A DNA stretch of 64,000 nt from Hyphomicrobium sp. (GTDB lineage: Bacteria > Pseudomonadota > Alphaproteobacteria > Rhizobiales > Hyphomicrobiaceae). The translations under genes and the position numbers were made by a program. Location of the stretch: the NCBI GenBank assembly GCA_022844105.1, contig JALHMJ010000005.1:153554-217553 (forward strand), read 5' to 3'. Below the pieces are notes generated by a model. That model ran no database searches and was not told the DNA's origin. It saw only the letters and a list, made by a program, of their open reading frames with translations. Shown one piece after another: positions 35,590-44,633 of this stretch (position 1 is its first letter; every line of letters starts with the position of its first letter).

Positions 35590-37254
35590 CTAAAAAAGGC
35601 CATGCAGAAACCAGCGCGGCGCGCCGCCAGCATCCGCTGTGCCGTAAAAGCCTTCCCTGAACATCCAGAACCGCGCCCCGTCTTCTGTTTCAGCAACGTA
35701 ATAGTCGCGCGTCTTCTCACGTGCCGCCGGATCGATGATCTCTCCCTCAAGCCCCACATCGCCAGGCATCGAACGCGCCTCGCCAGGCTGCGCCAGATGC
35801 CGCCACCATTCGGGTGCGATGCGTTCGGGGCCTGCCGCTTTCGTCACCGCGTAGGCAACACGCCGCCATGTGAAGCGCATGGGTGGCCCATCCGGCACTT
35901 CGGCCATGACGCTGATCGGCTCGGGCGGCGACAACAAAAGGAATGGACGCTCGCCGGGACGAGCCTCTGCCAATATAAGCCCAGGACCGGCGGTTAGCGG
36001 CCGTGCGCGCACGGCAGCGCGCTCGGGAATATGGCTTGCGTGCGGCGCGAGACGGAACACGTTTTTCGAACCGAGCCGGTTCGCGAGCCGGTCGACGAGC
36101 GATGCGATCGCCTGCTCGGGCGCTTGGCCTCCATGGCCCAGTGTCGCCTGCTCCGGGTCGAGCGGCTCGGCCATAACGGCATCGAGCACGGCGACATCGA
36201 TGCCAAAGCCAGCATCAAGGGCAGCAAGCTTTTCATTTAGCAGCCGCATGAAATGTTCAGCCTCCGCACTTGCCCGCGCAAGCCCGGCACCGGCATGTGC
36301 CACCGACCCGTCCGCACGGTAGAGATGCAGTGCAATTCGGCGCGCCCCGAGCCCCGCCGCCTTCAGCGAGCGCGAAAGATCCTGCGCCAGGCCGCCGATC
36401 TCGCAGACCAGCGCCTCCGATGAGATCAGTGGTTCGCTCCACGAGCGCCGCTCCGACAGCACCGGCGGTTCGCCAAGTGCCGCGCGCGGCTCCCCCGTTC
36501 GTCCCAACGCCTGATCGAGACGCACGAGAACCGCCTCCGCCAGTGCTTTCGCTTTCGCCTTGGTCTGTGTCACCTTTCTGCGCGAGGACGCTTCGGAGGA
36601 AAAGCGCCGTTCCAGAGACGTGCGCGGCAAATCCAGAAGTTGTCCAATGCGGGCAAGACCAAGTCGCTTGAGAAGGATTGCCGTTTCGGGTGCCAGCCTC
36701 AGCGCGTCGATGGGCAGGGACGCAAGTGCCGCCGCGGTTGCAGCTTCTCCGTCCGGCGCCAGAACGGCGGCACGCCGTTCAGTTGCAAAGCGGGCCAGCG
36801 CGTGCGCGGCTCCCGGTGTTCCGGCAAGACCAGCCCGCGTCGTGATGCTGAAGGCGGACAGCCGCCGCACGAGGTCCTCGAGCAGCTTGGCCTCGCCGCC
36901 GAAAAGATGCGCCACCCCCGTGGTATCGATCCAGACACCGTCGCAGCCCTCCACATTGCGGGCAGGCCCATAGCGTCCGAGCCAGAGAGCGAGGCGATGC
37001 AGCGCCTGACGATCCCGCTCCGGCTCGGCGGGATGCGAAACGAGGCTGGGCACCGCCGCCCGCGCATCTGCAAGACTTGAACCCACGCGCAACCCCTCCC
37101 GCGCCGCCTGCATGTTGAGGGCGCTGATGCGAATGCCATTGCCTCCGCCCGCGACAAGCGCGAACGGCTTGTCATCCGGCACGACGCCGGGCCGGTGCCG
37201 CTTCAGCCGTTCGATCGGCCACTGCGGAAGCCACACGGAAACGACACGCTTCAT
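35590..37254 (-). CDS. imuB: Y-family polymerase-like protein ImuB
   Basis: A 554-residue DinB-related protein starting KRVVSVWLPQWPIERLKR, the standard ImuB N-terminus. ImuB lacks a working polymerase active site and acts as the hub linking DnaE2 to the beta clamp. The Y-family palm/finger region and little finger are recognisable; the ending VAETEDGARFWMFREGFYG is typical. It overlaps the end of imuA by 83 bases, a longer overlap than usual, caused by an extended ImuA tail. Confidence 0.92.
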   Translation of the reverse strand: MKRVVSVWLPQWPIERLKRHRPGVVPDDKPFALVAGGGNGIRISALNMQAAREGLRVGSSLADARAAVPSLVSHPAEPERDRQALHRLALWLGRYGPARNVEGCDGVWIDTTGVAHLFGGEAKLLEDLVRRLSAFSITTRAGLAGTPGAAHALARFATERRAAVLAPDGEAATAAALASLPIDALRLAPETAILLKRLGLARIGQLLDLPRTSLERRFSSEASSRRKVTQTKAKAKALAEAVLVRLDQALGRTGEPRAALGEPPVLSERRSWSEPLISSEALVCEIGGLAQDLSRSLKAAGLGARRIALHLYRADGSVAHAGAGLARASAEAEHFMRLLNEKLAALDAGFGIDVAVLDAVMAEPLDPEQATLGHGGQAPEQAIASLVDRLANRLGSKNVFRLAPHASHIPERAAVRARPLTAGPGLILAEARPGERPFLLLSPPEPISVMAEVPDGPPMRFTWRRVAYAVTKAAGPERIAPEWWRHLAQPGEARSMPGDVGLEGEIIDPAAREKTRDYYVAETEDGARFWMFREGFYGTADAGGAPRWFLHGLF

Positions 37255-38218
37255 TGGACCATTCCAGAACGAGGGCCGCTTCGGTGGCGGGAGGAGCCGC
37301 ACGGCAGCGTTCGAGCCGCACGGCAAGACGTGCAGTCCCTGGTGTCCGGGCATCAAAAGGATGAGCGGCACTGGCAACCGGATCGATGCGCCAGCGTGTG
37401 GCGGTGGCCCCGCTTACCGGCGCCCGCGCCGACGTGAGCATCAGGAGCGGTGTCGCGCCATCGCGCGCGGCAAGACTTAAGCGCCGTGCCGGTGTCAGTC
37501 CAATCCGGTCGAGCATTCCAATGACCAGGGCGAGGCTGCCGGAGCGCAGGCCCTCTTCAAGGGTCCACAGCACCTCATCCTCGCGTCGCGCGTTGACGAA
37601 GAGGAATGTCCCGGCTTGAAGCCCGAAGCGGGCAAAGCCCGGCGGATAGAGTTGACCGGTATCCAAAGTCGTGCCGGGCGAGCCGCACCACAAAATACGC
37701 GGCAGATCCTTGCCGGTCCGTGGCGCGCCTTCGAGTCTGCGGCGGGCGAGCGCGAGTGCAAAGGCGAGCGCCGCCGCCCGCGAAGCAGCCTTTGCCGACG
37801 CCGGCTTCACCTCATGGCAGGCTGCGGTTTCAAGGGCGTTGGCGCCCAAAAGCGCGTCCATCTCCGGCGCGCCCAGGGACCACGCGGCAGTTCGCGGCCC
37901 AATACGTGGGTCAGTAATTGAGCCGCTAAATGACCCAGCAAGTTCGTCGGCGATGCCGCGCCGAACTTCGAGCCGCGGCCGTTCGATGGCGAGCACTTGG
38001 TGGCGCAGCGTCTCGATTGTATCCGCGCGCGAAAGTAAGGGCGGGGGCGCCGGAGCAGCTACTGAGAGGGGGCTGCTCCGGCGCGGGCGCATCCCGGGAG
38101 ACATAAACGCGACGCGACGCGTCTCCCTGGATGCGGGGTTGCAAGCATTTGAACCGTTGTTCGGCGTAAGTTTTGGAAGTGCGGATGGAAGATCGAGAGG
38201 AGAAACCGCCTTGTCCAT
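37172..38218 (-). CDS. imuA: ImuA (RecA/SulA-like) of the SOS mutasome
   Basis: A 348-residue protein whose core (about 65-320) has ImuA features: IETLRHQVLAIE near the start, WSLGAPEMDALLG, LPRILWCGSPG, and TPARRLSLAARDGATPLLML. It is longer than usual because of a 50-residue proline-rich N-terminus (an internal ATG at 38104 would remove 38 residues) and an Arg/Ala-rich tail that runs into imuB. The promoter region has two LexA boxes. It would regulate the DnaE2-ImuB complex after DNA damage. Confidence 0.85.
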   Translation of the reverse strand: MDKAVSPLDLPSALPKLTPNNGSNACNPASRETRRVAFMSPGMRPRRSSPLSVAAPAPPPLLSRADTIETLRHQVLAIERPRLEVRRGIADELAGSFSGSITDPRIGPRTAAWSLGAPEMDALLGANALETAACHEVKPASAKAASRAAALAFALALARRRLEGAPRTGKDLPRILWCGSPGTTLDTGQLYPPGFARFGLQAGTFLFVNARREDEVLWTLEEGLRSGSLALVIGMLDRIGLTPARRLSLAARDGATPLLMLTSARAPVSGATATRWRIDPVASAAHPFDARTPGTARLAVRLERCRAAPPATEAALVLEWSNEACRFRVASAVADRTAEAAPARRRAG

Positions 38219-38266
38219 GAGATGAACGCTCTACAACGGGTTGAGATTAGGAACGCCACACACGAT

Positions 38267-38281
38267 GTACATGTTTTGTTC
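38267..38281 (-). promoter_or_regulatory. LexA box, one mismatch, upstream of imuA
   Basis: GTAC (38267-38270), seven bases, GTTC (38278-38281): one change from GTTC-N7-GTTC. It lies 48 bases upstream of imuA. Confidence 0.5.
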
Positions 38282-38316
38282 TTAATAAACCCCGCTATCA
38301 TAGTCAAGGAAAAAGA

Positions 38317-38331
38317 GAACGGGAGGGGAAC
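38317..38331 (-). promoter_or_regulatory. LexA (SOS) box, consensus, upstream of imuA
   Basis: GAAC (38317-38320), seven bases, GAAC (38328-38331), an exact SOS box 98 bases upstream of imuA. With the weaker site it matches the known LexA control of imuAB-dnaE2 cassettes in alphaproteobacteria. Confidence 0.75.
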
Positions 38332-38695
38332 AAAATCCAAGGACCTGCAGGAGACAAATCAGCAAACCGCCCCAAATCTTCCAAACAAATGACGTTCGCC
38401 TGATCTGCGATGCGCCTGAAATCCAGCACAGAACCAGGCAGGATCAACTGCAGTGCACAATCAACATTCAGAAAACGCCTACGGAATGCTCAACCCATGG
38501 ACAACTTTGAGAGATTTCCGCCGAACGGTGTCGCTTCAGCGCCAAGTGTGGCCCAAAAGCTCTCACGTCGAATACGAGTCTGGGATATACGAAGCCTTCA
38601 CCAAACTTCCATTAACGATAGACGTCCGGGTACAGTCTTGAGGGTTTCTGGCTGACCCACGATCCATTGTTGAGCATAGGACTTGGAGTAGCAGA
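38332..38695. other. Intergenic region, 364 bases
   Basis: It lies between the imuA SOS boxes and the L,D-transpeptidase gene and is less GC-rich than its surroundings. Short open frames (such as 38410-38655) lack ribosome sites and convincing composition. I see no repeat or terminator. Confidence 0.5.
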
Positions 38696-39391
38696 ATGCG
38701 GGTTCGCTCCGTCATCAACCAGACGATGACTGCCATCGTTGCCAGCATCGTCCTCGCCACAGCCATGCCGGCTGTCGCCCACGCCCAGCTTGTCGACTTC
38801 CTTTGGGGCGGCGACCAGGAGTGGGGTGGTAAGCGGTCATCGGTGTCGTTTAGCCAGAAATATCGACCCGGTCAGGTTATCGTCTCTTTCGGCGATCGCC
38901 GGCTCTATCTCATCACTAAGCCGGGCACCGCGCTCAGCTATCCCATCGCCGTACCGCGCGAGCAGAGCCGCTGGCAGGGTCGCCTCAACGTCACTCAAAA
39001 GCGTGAGAACCCTTCGTGGACGCCGACGCGGGAGATGCTGAGTGAAAATCCGCGCCTTCCCGCCTGGGTACCAGGTGGCCATCCCATGAATCCGCTCGGC
39101 GTGCGTGCCCTCTATCTGGGGTCGAGCACCTACCGTATTCATGGAACGGACGCGCCCTGGACGATTGGACAGGCGGTTTCCAAGGGCTGCATCCGCATGT
39201 TCAACGAGGATGTGCTCGATCTCTATCCGCGCGTTCCCGTCGGCACTGTCGTGACAGTCACGTGGGAGCGGTTCAAGACCGGCGCCGCGATGGTCGACAA
39301 TGACACCGCAGCACCGCCGCCTTCCGCACGTCGGGTCGTCACTTATGGACGCAAGGGCGAAGTCGTCACCCGCACCGTCGCGGTCGAGTAA
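38696..39391 (+). CDS. L,D-transpeptidase (YkuD domain), copy 1
   Basis: A 231-residue exported enzyme that makes 3-3 peptidoglycan cross-links or attaches proteins to the wall. ATG 38696 follows GGAG. The signal peptide ends near AVAHA (30). The YkuD domain runs from about 60 to 185, with catalytic His149 (RIHGTD) and Cys165 (SKGCIRM). A short tail follows. A strong symmetric terminator lies 30 bases after the stop. Confidence 0.92.
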   Translation: MRVRSVINQTMTAIVASIVLATAMPAVAHAQLVDFLWGGDQEWGGKRSSVSFSQKYRPGQVIVSFGDRRLYLITKPGTALSYPIAVPREQSRWQGRLNVTQKRENPSWTPTREMLSENPRLPAWVPGGHPMNPLGVRALYLGSSTYRIHGTDAPWTIGQAVSKGCIRMFNEDVLDLYPRVPVGTVVTVTWERFKTGAAMVDNDTAAPPPSARRVVTYGRKGEVVTRTVAVE

Positions 39392-39420
39392 AGCCGAGCG
39401 CGCCCATTAGACTGGAATGC

Positions 39421-39456
39421 AATAAGGGCAGGCGCCGGTAAGCGCCTGCCCTTATT
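39421..39456. terminator. Bidirectional terminator
   Basis: A perfect 15-bp stem: AATAAGGGCAGGCGC against GCGCCTGCCCTTATT with a 6-base loop. A/T-rich ends on both sides let it stop transcripts from the L,D-transpeptidase (+) and znuA (-) genes, which converge here. Confidence 0.85.
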
Positions 39457-39482
39457 ATTTGTCGTATTGCCACCCCACGCGG

Positions 39483-40490
39483 CTACGATCCAAGGCATGA
39501 CGTCAGGCCGCGAGCAAGGTTCTTGAGTAGCGTGATGTAGGCTTGCGGGCCCGCCTCCACCGACGCGCCTTCCGGGTCGAGCGTACCGGCTTTTGCCCCC
39601 GTTCCCTCAATCACGGTCGTCACCAGCTTCGACTTGAACTGCGGCTCTGCAAAAACGCAACGAACGTTCAACTCTTTAATCTTGCGTCGGATCTCCGCGA
39701 GGCGCTTGGCTGACGGCTGTACGTCGGGCGAAATGGTAATGGCACCCGCAGCAGGTACCCCGAAACGCTCCTCGAAATATTGATAGGCGTCGTGGAACAC
39801 CACGAACGGCCGACCCTTCACCGATGCCAGTTCCGCGTCGATTTCCTTTGCTGCCGCCTCGATTTCGGCAATTGCGGCCGCAGCGTTGGCATCGAAGGTC
39901 GCTGCTTGATCGGGCATAGCCTCCTTCAGCGCGCGCGCGATATGGCGCACAATGGCAATCCCGTTATTCGGATCGAGCCAGACATGACCATCCCGCACGG
40001 GCTTCGCCTCGGCGTGGTCGTGATCGTGGTCGCCCTCCCCGGCGTGATGCTCCCCGGCGTGATGGTGGGTTTCGAATGTATTGCCGCGGCGTTGCTCAAG
40101 GAGCGATACACCCGGCGCCTCGGCCAGCGTGACTACTTTGACCGACGACGGCAGCGCAGCCACGATTTTGCGCGTGAACGGTTCGATGTCCTCGGAGATG
40201 CGGAACACCAGCCGCGCCCTGTTCAGGGCTAGAGCGTCGGAGGGCTTCAGCGAATATGTATGTGGCGAACTCGTTCCGCCAACGAGCAGTTTGGGTTCTC
40301 CGACTGCGCCCATCACGCGCGCCACCAAAGCGTGGATCGGCTTGATGGTGACCACGACGGCCATATCCTCGGCCTGCACCGCTGTCGCTCCAAAGCTTAC
40401 GGCTGCAAACGCCGCCGTAAGGCACGAAACGAAGCGACGAGGGCTGTTCGGTGTCCCGCGATCCGTCGATTGCAGAGATTGCTGCATCAT
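39483..40490 (-). CDS. znuA: Zinc ABC transporter periplasmic binding protein ZnuA
   Basis: A 335-residue cluster A-I binding protein. ATG 40490 (followed at once by a second ATG) has GAAAGG 7 bases upstream. The signal peptide ends near AVQAED. Zinc ligands are recognisable at TSSPHTYSL, DGHVWLDP and FHDAYQYFE, with a His/Asp-rich loop (HHHAGEHHAGEGDHDHDH) typical of ZnuA between the first two. It delivers zinc to ZnuBC, encoded 16 kb away. The Zur-type operator sits 32-49 bases upstream. Confidence 0.94.
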   Translation of the reverse strand: MMQQSLQSTDRGTPNSPRRFVSCLTAAFAAVSFGATAVQAEDMAVVVTIKPIHALVARVMGAVGEPKLLVGGTSSPHTYSLKPSDALALNRARLVFRISEDIEPFTRKIVAALPSSVKVVTLAEAPGVSLLEQRRGNTFETHHHAGEHHAGEGDHDHDHAEAKPVRDGHVWLDPNNGIAIVRHIARALKEAMPDQAATFDANAAAAIAEIEAAAKEIDAELASVKGRPFVVFHDAYQYFEERFGVPAAGAITISPDVQPSAKRLAEIRRKIKELNVRCVFAEPQFKSKLVTTVIEGTGAKAGTLDPEGASVEAGPQAYITLLKNLARGLTSCLGS

Positions 40491-40521
40491 GAAATGTGCC
40501 TTTCTGGACAGTGATTGGGTA

Positions 40522-40539
40522 TGGATATTATAACATCCA
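40522..40539. promoter_or_regulatory. Zur operator candidate upstream of znuA
   Basis: TGGAT, one base, TTATAA, one base, ATCCA: an 18-base palindrome with only the two flanking bases unmatched. It shares the TTATAA core with the operator at zur. It could also influence the divergent DUF1007-NicO genes, 170 bases away. Confidence 0.65.
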
Positions 40540-40710
40540 AGAAATGCCACAAGTCAAACGTAACTTGAACGACTGCGGCACGCGGGATCACGCCAAACGT
40601 GCGCCCGCATCCGCTCATTTTTGCGGTCTAGAAATCGCAGGGGTGGTGGTAATTCACCGTCGGCTTTCCATATGTTGACGATCGAGCCATCGAGGGAACG
40701 GACACCGGTG

Positions 40711-41400
40711 ATGTTCAAGCGATCAGGTTGGAGACAGGCCGCAGCATTGTCCGCCGTTGCGGTCGCTGTGGTCTTATCGGCGATGTCTATCGCTGGGCGA
40801 CCGGCGGCAGCCCATCCGCATGTCTGGGTCAACGTCGAGACGACCGTTCTTTACAACAAGCGCGACGTCATCGGCTTCCAGCACCGTTGGACCTTTGACG
40901 ACATGTACACGGCGATGGCGATTCAAGGGTTGGATAAAAATCGCGACGGTCTCTTCACGCGAGAAGAGTTGGCCGAACTTGCTCAAGTCAATATGGATGG
41001 ATTGAAGGAATTCGGCTTTTTCACCGTCGCACGCCTCAAGGGTCAACCGGTTAAACTCGGCTCGCCGAAGGACTATTGGCTGGAGCACAAAGACGGTGTT
41101 CTCTCGCTGCACTTCACGTTGCCGCTTGCCGAACCGATTTCCGCGCAGACCGATGGATTCGAGTTCGCGGTCTACGACGAGACGTTCTTCATCGCCTTCG
41201 ATTTGGCCAAGGACAATCCGATCCGCCTCAGTGATGCGCCGGCCGGCTGTACCGCCAAGGTCGGCGGGTCGGAAAAGGATTTGGCCGAACTGCAAAAGCT
41301 GAACGATGCTTTCGGGGGCCAGTTGACGGCTGGGAATGCCAATCAGGGCACTGGGCTGGGGTACGCATCGATGATCCACCTTTCGTGTGCAAAGACATGA
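40711..41400 (+). CDS. DUF1007 periplasmic protein, partner of the NicO exporter
   Basis: A 229-residue exported protein with a signal peptide ending near AAAHPHVW. DUF1007 proteins begin their mature chain with HPHxW, as here, and are nearly always coupled to a NicO/RcnA-type permease; their role in metal export is not settled. The middle has an EF-hand-like DKNRDGLFTREEL. The start ATG 40711 is chosen by the signal peptide. Its stop overlaps the next start (ATGA). Confidence 0.85.
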   Translation: MFKRSGWRQAAALSAVAVAVVLSAMSIAGRPAAAHPHVWVNVETTVLYNKRDVIGFQHRWTFDDMYTAMAIQGLDKNRDGLFTREELAELAQVNMDGLKEFGFFTVARLKGQPVKLGSPKDYWLEHKDGVLSLHFTLPLAEPISAQTDGFEFAVYDETFFIAFDLAKDNPIRLSDAPAGCTAKVGGSEKDLAELQKLNDAFGGQLTAGNANQGTGLGYASMIHLSCAKT

Positions 41401-42557
41401 GCCTGCTTTCCGTTAGGTCGGGCATGGCGGCCGCTCTTACACTTTTCGTTTTTGCTCTTTTTCCATTAAATCCGGCGGGTGCCACGCGAGCCGCATCCGG
41501 CAGCGCCGATGTCGCGCAACTCTCGCCCGATAAAGCCCTGACGGCGGGACGGCCAAACGCCACTGGTGAAGCCGCCGCTCCTCCAGGAGTTTTGGCCCAA
41601 GCCTATAACTGGCTGCTCACGCAACAGCAGCGGCTCAACCGTGAGCTTGCCCAGTCCGTCAAGCAACTCAAGGAAAGCCCGAGCGTATCGACCCTTTTGG
41701 TGCTTGGTTTCCTTAGCTTTGGCTATGGCGTTCTGCATGCCGCTGGACCCGGCCATGGCAAGGCAATCATCTCGTCTTATGTGCTGGCTAATCACGAAAC
41801 GCTTCGGCGCGGCGTCATGTTGTCATTCCTGTCGGCATTCATTCAAGCGTTATCGGCGATCGCACTCGTCGGCGTTTTGGCCATCGTGCTCAACGCGACC
41901 AGTTTGCAGATGCGCCTGGCCGAAGGCTGGATCGAAACGATCAGCTGGGCTTTTGTGGCAGCGGTTGGCGCCTGGCTCCTATTCACGCAGATCCGCAGCA
42001 TCATGAAACGTCGCAGCGCGGCAGTGGCAGTCCCCGTCACGACACACACCCACGCGCGCACGACGGCACATCCCGCACACCAGGCGGCTCAATCCCACAC
42101 GCACAATCACGACCATGCTCATGGCGCTGATGACGAACATGGTCATGCGCACTCACACGCCCACGGGCATGAGGAGTGCTGCGGCCACGCTCATATGCCC
42201 GACCCTAAGGAGCTCGCTGGTCATTTGAGCTGGACGAAGGCGTTGGCCATCGCGTTCTCCGTAGGCATTCGCCCCTGCACAAGTGCGATCCTGGTGCTCG
42301 TATTCGCGCTGTCGCAGGGAGTGGTGTGGGCGGGTATCTATTCAACCTTTGCGATCGCCTTGGGGACGGCCGTGACGGTGGCGGTTCTGGCTGCCACGGC
42401 CGTCGGCTCGCGCGAACTCGCGACCCGTATCGGTGGCGCCGGGAGCGGCTGGGCCATCGCCGTTTCAAACGGTGTCGGATTGCTCGGTGCAAGTCTTGTG
42501 CTCTTGATGGGAACGGTGTTCTTTTTTACCTCGTTGCAGCCCGCCGCCCCGTTCTGA
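41397..42557 (+). CDS. NicO/RcnA-family metal (Ni/Co) transporter
   Basis: A 386-residue membrane protein. After a signal-like helix and an extracytoplasmic region come six or so helices. The first, GFLSFGYGVLHAAGPGHGKAIISSY, carries the HxxxPGHGK motif of NicO permeases. A cytoplasmic loop is very rich in His (about 210-270), and a later helix has the SVGIRPCTSAILVL motif. It probably exports nickel or cobalt, but with znuA and a Zur-type box next door zinc handling is also possible. Confidence 0.88.
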   Translation: MSLLSVRSGMAAALTLFVFALFPLNPAGATRAASGSADVAQLSPDKALTAGRPNATGEAAAPPGVLAQAYNWLLTQQQRLNRELAQSVKQLKESPSVSTLLVLGFLSFGYGVLHAAGPGHGKAIISSYVLANHETLRRGVMLSFLSAFIQALSAIALVGVLAIVLNATSLQMRLAEGWIETISWAFVAAVGAWLLFTQIRSIMKRRSAAVAVPVTTHTHARTTAHPAHQAAQSHTHNHDHAHGADDEHGHAHSHAHGHEECCGHAHMPDPKELAGHLSWTKALAIAFSVGIRPCTSAILVLVFALSQGVVWAGIYSTFAIALGTAVTVAVLAATAVGSRELATRIGGAGSGWAIAVSNGVGLLGASLVLLMGTVFFFTSLQPAAPF

Positions 42558-42657
42558 TTAACCACCAGCATTGCGCGGCTGGAACCGCGGCCTACACTGG
42601 CGCGTGTCTTGGAAGGGAGACGAAATCGTCCCGTTTCCAGCCAGTTGGTTCCGCGTC

Positions 42658-43056
42658 ATGTCCCCTTGCGCCCGTCTTATCTTCATTGTGGCCGTCCTGG
42701 TCCTGGCTGCGGCGATGCCGGTTCGAGCCGTCGTCGATTTGGAAACAGCGGCGATACCGGAAGGTCGAAAAGAACTCCTCGTCGTCGAAATCGACAACTG
42801 CATCTATTGCGGCCTGTTCCGACGCGACGTCGCACCGGCCTACAAGTCGTCTGTCCGCGCCAGGGCTGTTCCCATGCGCTTTGTGAACATGAATGCCCCT
42901 GATGTCGACCGCCTGATCCTTGAATCACCCATCGACAGCGTGCCGACCGTCCTCGTCATCGAAAATGGGAGGGAAGTGGGCCGTATCGCTGGTTATGTTG
43001 GGCCTGAGATCTTCTTCCATGCCTTGCAGCGCCTGCTGCCCGATCAAGGGCCCTGA
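42658..43056 (+). CDS. Exported thioredoxin-fold protein
   Basis: A 132-residue protein: signal peptide (LIFIVAVLVLAAAMPVRA) and a thioredoxin-like domain with an active-site CIYC in DNCIYCGLF and a cis-Pro segment SVPTVLVIE. It may reduce or form disulfides in the periplasm, or protect a metal-site Cys. It follows the NicO gene by 100 bases. The start is uncertain, since no strong ribosome site is seen. Confidence 0.75.
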   Translation: MSPCARLIFIVAVLVLAAAMPVRAVVDLETAAIPEGRKELLVVEIDNCIYCGLFRRDVAPAYKSSVRARAVPMRFVNMNAPDVDRLILESPIDSVPTVLVIENGREVGRIAGYVGPEIFFHALQRLLPDQGP

Positions 43057-43154
43057 GCAACCGCGAGGCTTGCGTGCGGCAACCGGCCGTTGAGTTTGAC
43101 CGCGCATTCGGGTTTGATGCGCGCTGTGGTCAGTCAGCCGCCCGGAGCCCGAAC

Positions 43155-44189
43155 ATGGATCGCCGAGATTTCCTGAAAACGACTGGAGGATTGGCGGCGG
43201 TAGCGTCCGGGTGCGCGACATCCTCCGCACTGGCCGCCTCGGCAAGGTCCGATGCGACAACGGGCGAGCCGCGCACGTTGACGTTCGCGACGGCATGGGC
43301 GCAAAACCCGGCGGGCTTTGCTGACGACGCCTACCGCCTCGCGCGCCAGATCGAAACGGCGTGTGGCGGGTCCATCGCTTTCACCATCAATCCCAGCCCG
43401 GCCGAACGCGCCGACGTCACCGTTGGTCCGGTAAAATCCGAACCACCGCGGCACCCCGCCTTGGCTTATTTTTCCGGCCTGCCTTCCCCCGATGCTCTCG
43501 CGCCGCGCGATCTCGATGCGTGGTTGACGGCCGGAGGCGGACAGGAGCTGTGGGACGACTTGGCCCTGGCTCACGGGGTAAAGCCGTTTTTAGCCGGTCA
43601 TACGGGACCAAGCCCGGTTCTTTGGTCGAAAACACCCCTGACCAACCCGCAGGACTTTGCCGGCTTGACGATCGTCGCCCGTGGCCTTGATGCCGAGGTC
43701 GTTCGTGCGCTGGGGGCCACCGCCATTGACGCAGATGAAGCAGCCCTGGCGGAACGGATCGCCGACGGCAGCATCGACGCTGCAATGTGGGGCGATCTCG
43801 TCCATGCCAGTGCGGCGAACATTCCCGCGCACCTCCCGTACGGTATTCGAGGCGCGCTCGGGTCCGCCGGTGCCGCCATCGCGCTGGAAATCGACCTTGC
43901 GGTTTGGGACACCCTGCTGCCGGCGCAACAAACCGCGATGGCCGCGGCCGCCGGATCGCAATTCAAAGCCCGGATCGCCGACGCAACGGCAACGCAACCG
44001 GCGGTGGAGCATGCGGTGAGGCAACGCTTCGCCGCCGTCATCGAGCCGCCGTCGCCCAGCCTTGCCGCCGCCGTCTCGCGCATTGCCGCCGCCGTCGTCG
44101 CCCATCTCGCCGCGCAGGATGCCGCGTCGGCCCGCATCGACCGCAGCTATTCCGCCTTCCGTCGTGCCATGATCGCCCCCATCGCCTGA
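43155..44189 (+). CDS. TRAP-type periplasmic binding protein, Tat-exported, probably orphan
   Basis: A 344-residue protein. ATG 43155 begins MDRRDFLKTTGG, a twin-arginine signal ending near ALAASA. The mature part follows the DctP/TRAP pattern: TLTFATAWAQNP, WSKTPLTNPQDFAGLTIVARG, and an LALEIDL-type segment. TRAP binding proteins need DctQM membrane partners, which are absent here. The protein is shorter and more divergent than typical, so it may have been recruited to another role. Confidence 0.7.
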   Translation: MDRRDFLKTTGGLAAVASGCATSSALAASARSDATTGEPRTLTFATAWAQNPAGFADDAYRLARQIETACGGSIAFTINPSPAERADVTVGPVKSEPPRHPALAYFSGLPSPDALAPRDLDAWLTAGGGQELWDDLALAHGVKPFLAGHTGPSPVLWSKTPLTNPQDFAGLTIVARGLDAEVVRALGATAIDADEAALAERIADGSIDAAMWGDLVHASAANIPAHLPYGIRGALGSAGAAIALEIDLAVWDTLLPAQQTAMAAAAGSQFKARIADATATQPAVEHAVRQRFAAVIEPPSPSLAAAVSRIAAAVVAHLAAQDAASARIDRSYSAFRRAMIAPIA

Positions 44190-44310
44190 TGCCGTTCCGA
44201 CTGAGAGCGGTGATCTAAACCCTGCGGCCCGTTGAACATTATCTTGGCGAATAATCTGCTATAGATGATCCATACCGCTGGCAGGCATAGAGGGTATCGC
44301 GGGCAACGGC

Positions 44311-44616
44311 ATGAACGGACCGACAAACGAATTGAAACCGGCGTTGGAGCTGAAAGACGGCGCCGACGACCGCATGGAGCAAATCCGGGAGCTGCTCGTC
44401 GGCGAACACCTGCGCGTCCAAGAGGCCCGCTTGGCGGCCGTCGAAAGCCGGCTGCGCGACTTGGAGGGACTGGTGTTCCGCCGCGTCGACGCGCTGACGG
44501 CCCGCATTGAAACGCTTGCTTCAGAAACCGGAACGGATCGCCGCGCGGCTTTTGACGAGCTGTCGCACATGGTCCTCGACCTCTCCGAAAATATCCGCCG
44601 CCTATCGCGTGGCTGA
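44311..44616 (+). CDS. Coiled-coil protein opening the GTPase operon
   Basis: A 101-residue acidic/basic helical protein, heptad-rich throughout (MEQIRELLVGEHLRVQEARL onward), with no membrane segment. Its IRELLVGEHL core resembles the LKELLFDVES start of the OmpA-domain protein encoded next, so the two may pair through coiled coils. It ends 17 bases before that gene. I recognise no named family. Confidence 0.7.
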   Translation: MNGPTNELKPALELKDGADDRMEQIRELLVGEHLRVQEARLAAVESRLRDLEGLVFRRVDALTARIETLASETGTDRRAAFDELSHMVLDLSENIRRLSRG

Positions 44617-44633
44617 CCGGAGTAGTGGCCGTC

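Noticed and set aside
34131..35660. Open frame of 509 codons on the plus strand
   Set aside because: Antisense to dnaE2, which has clear catalytic motifs; the frame has none.
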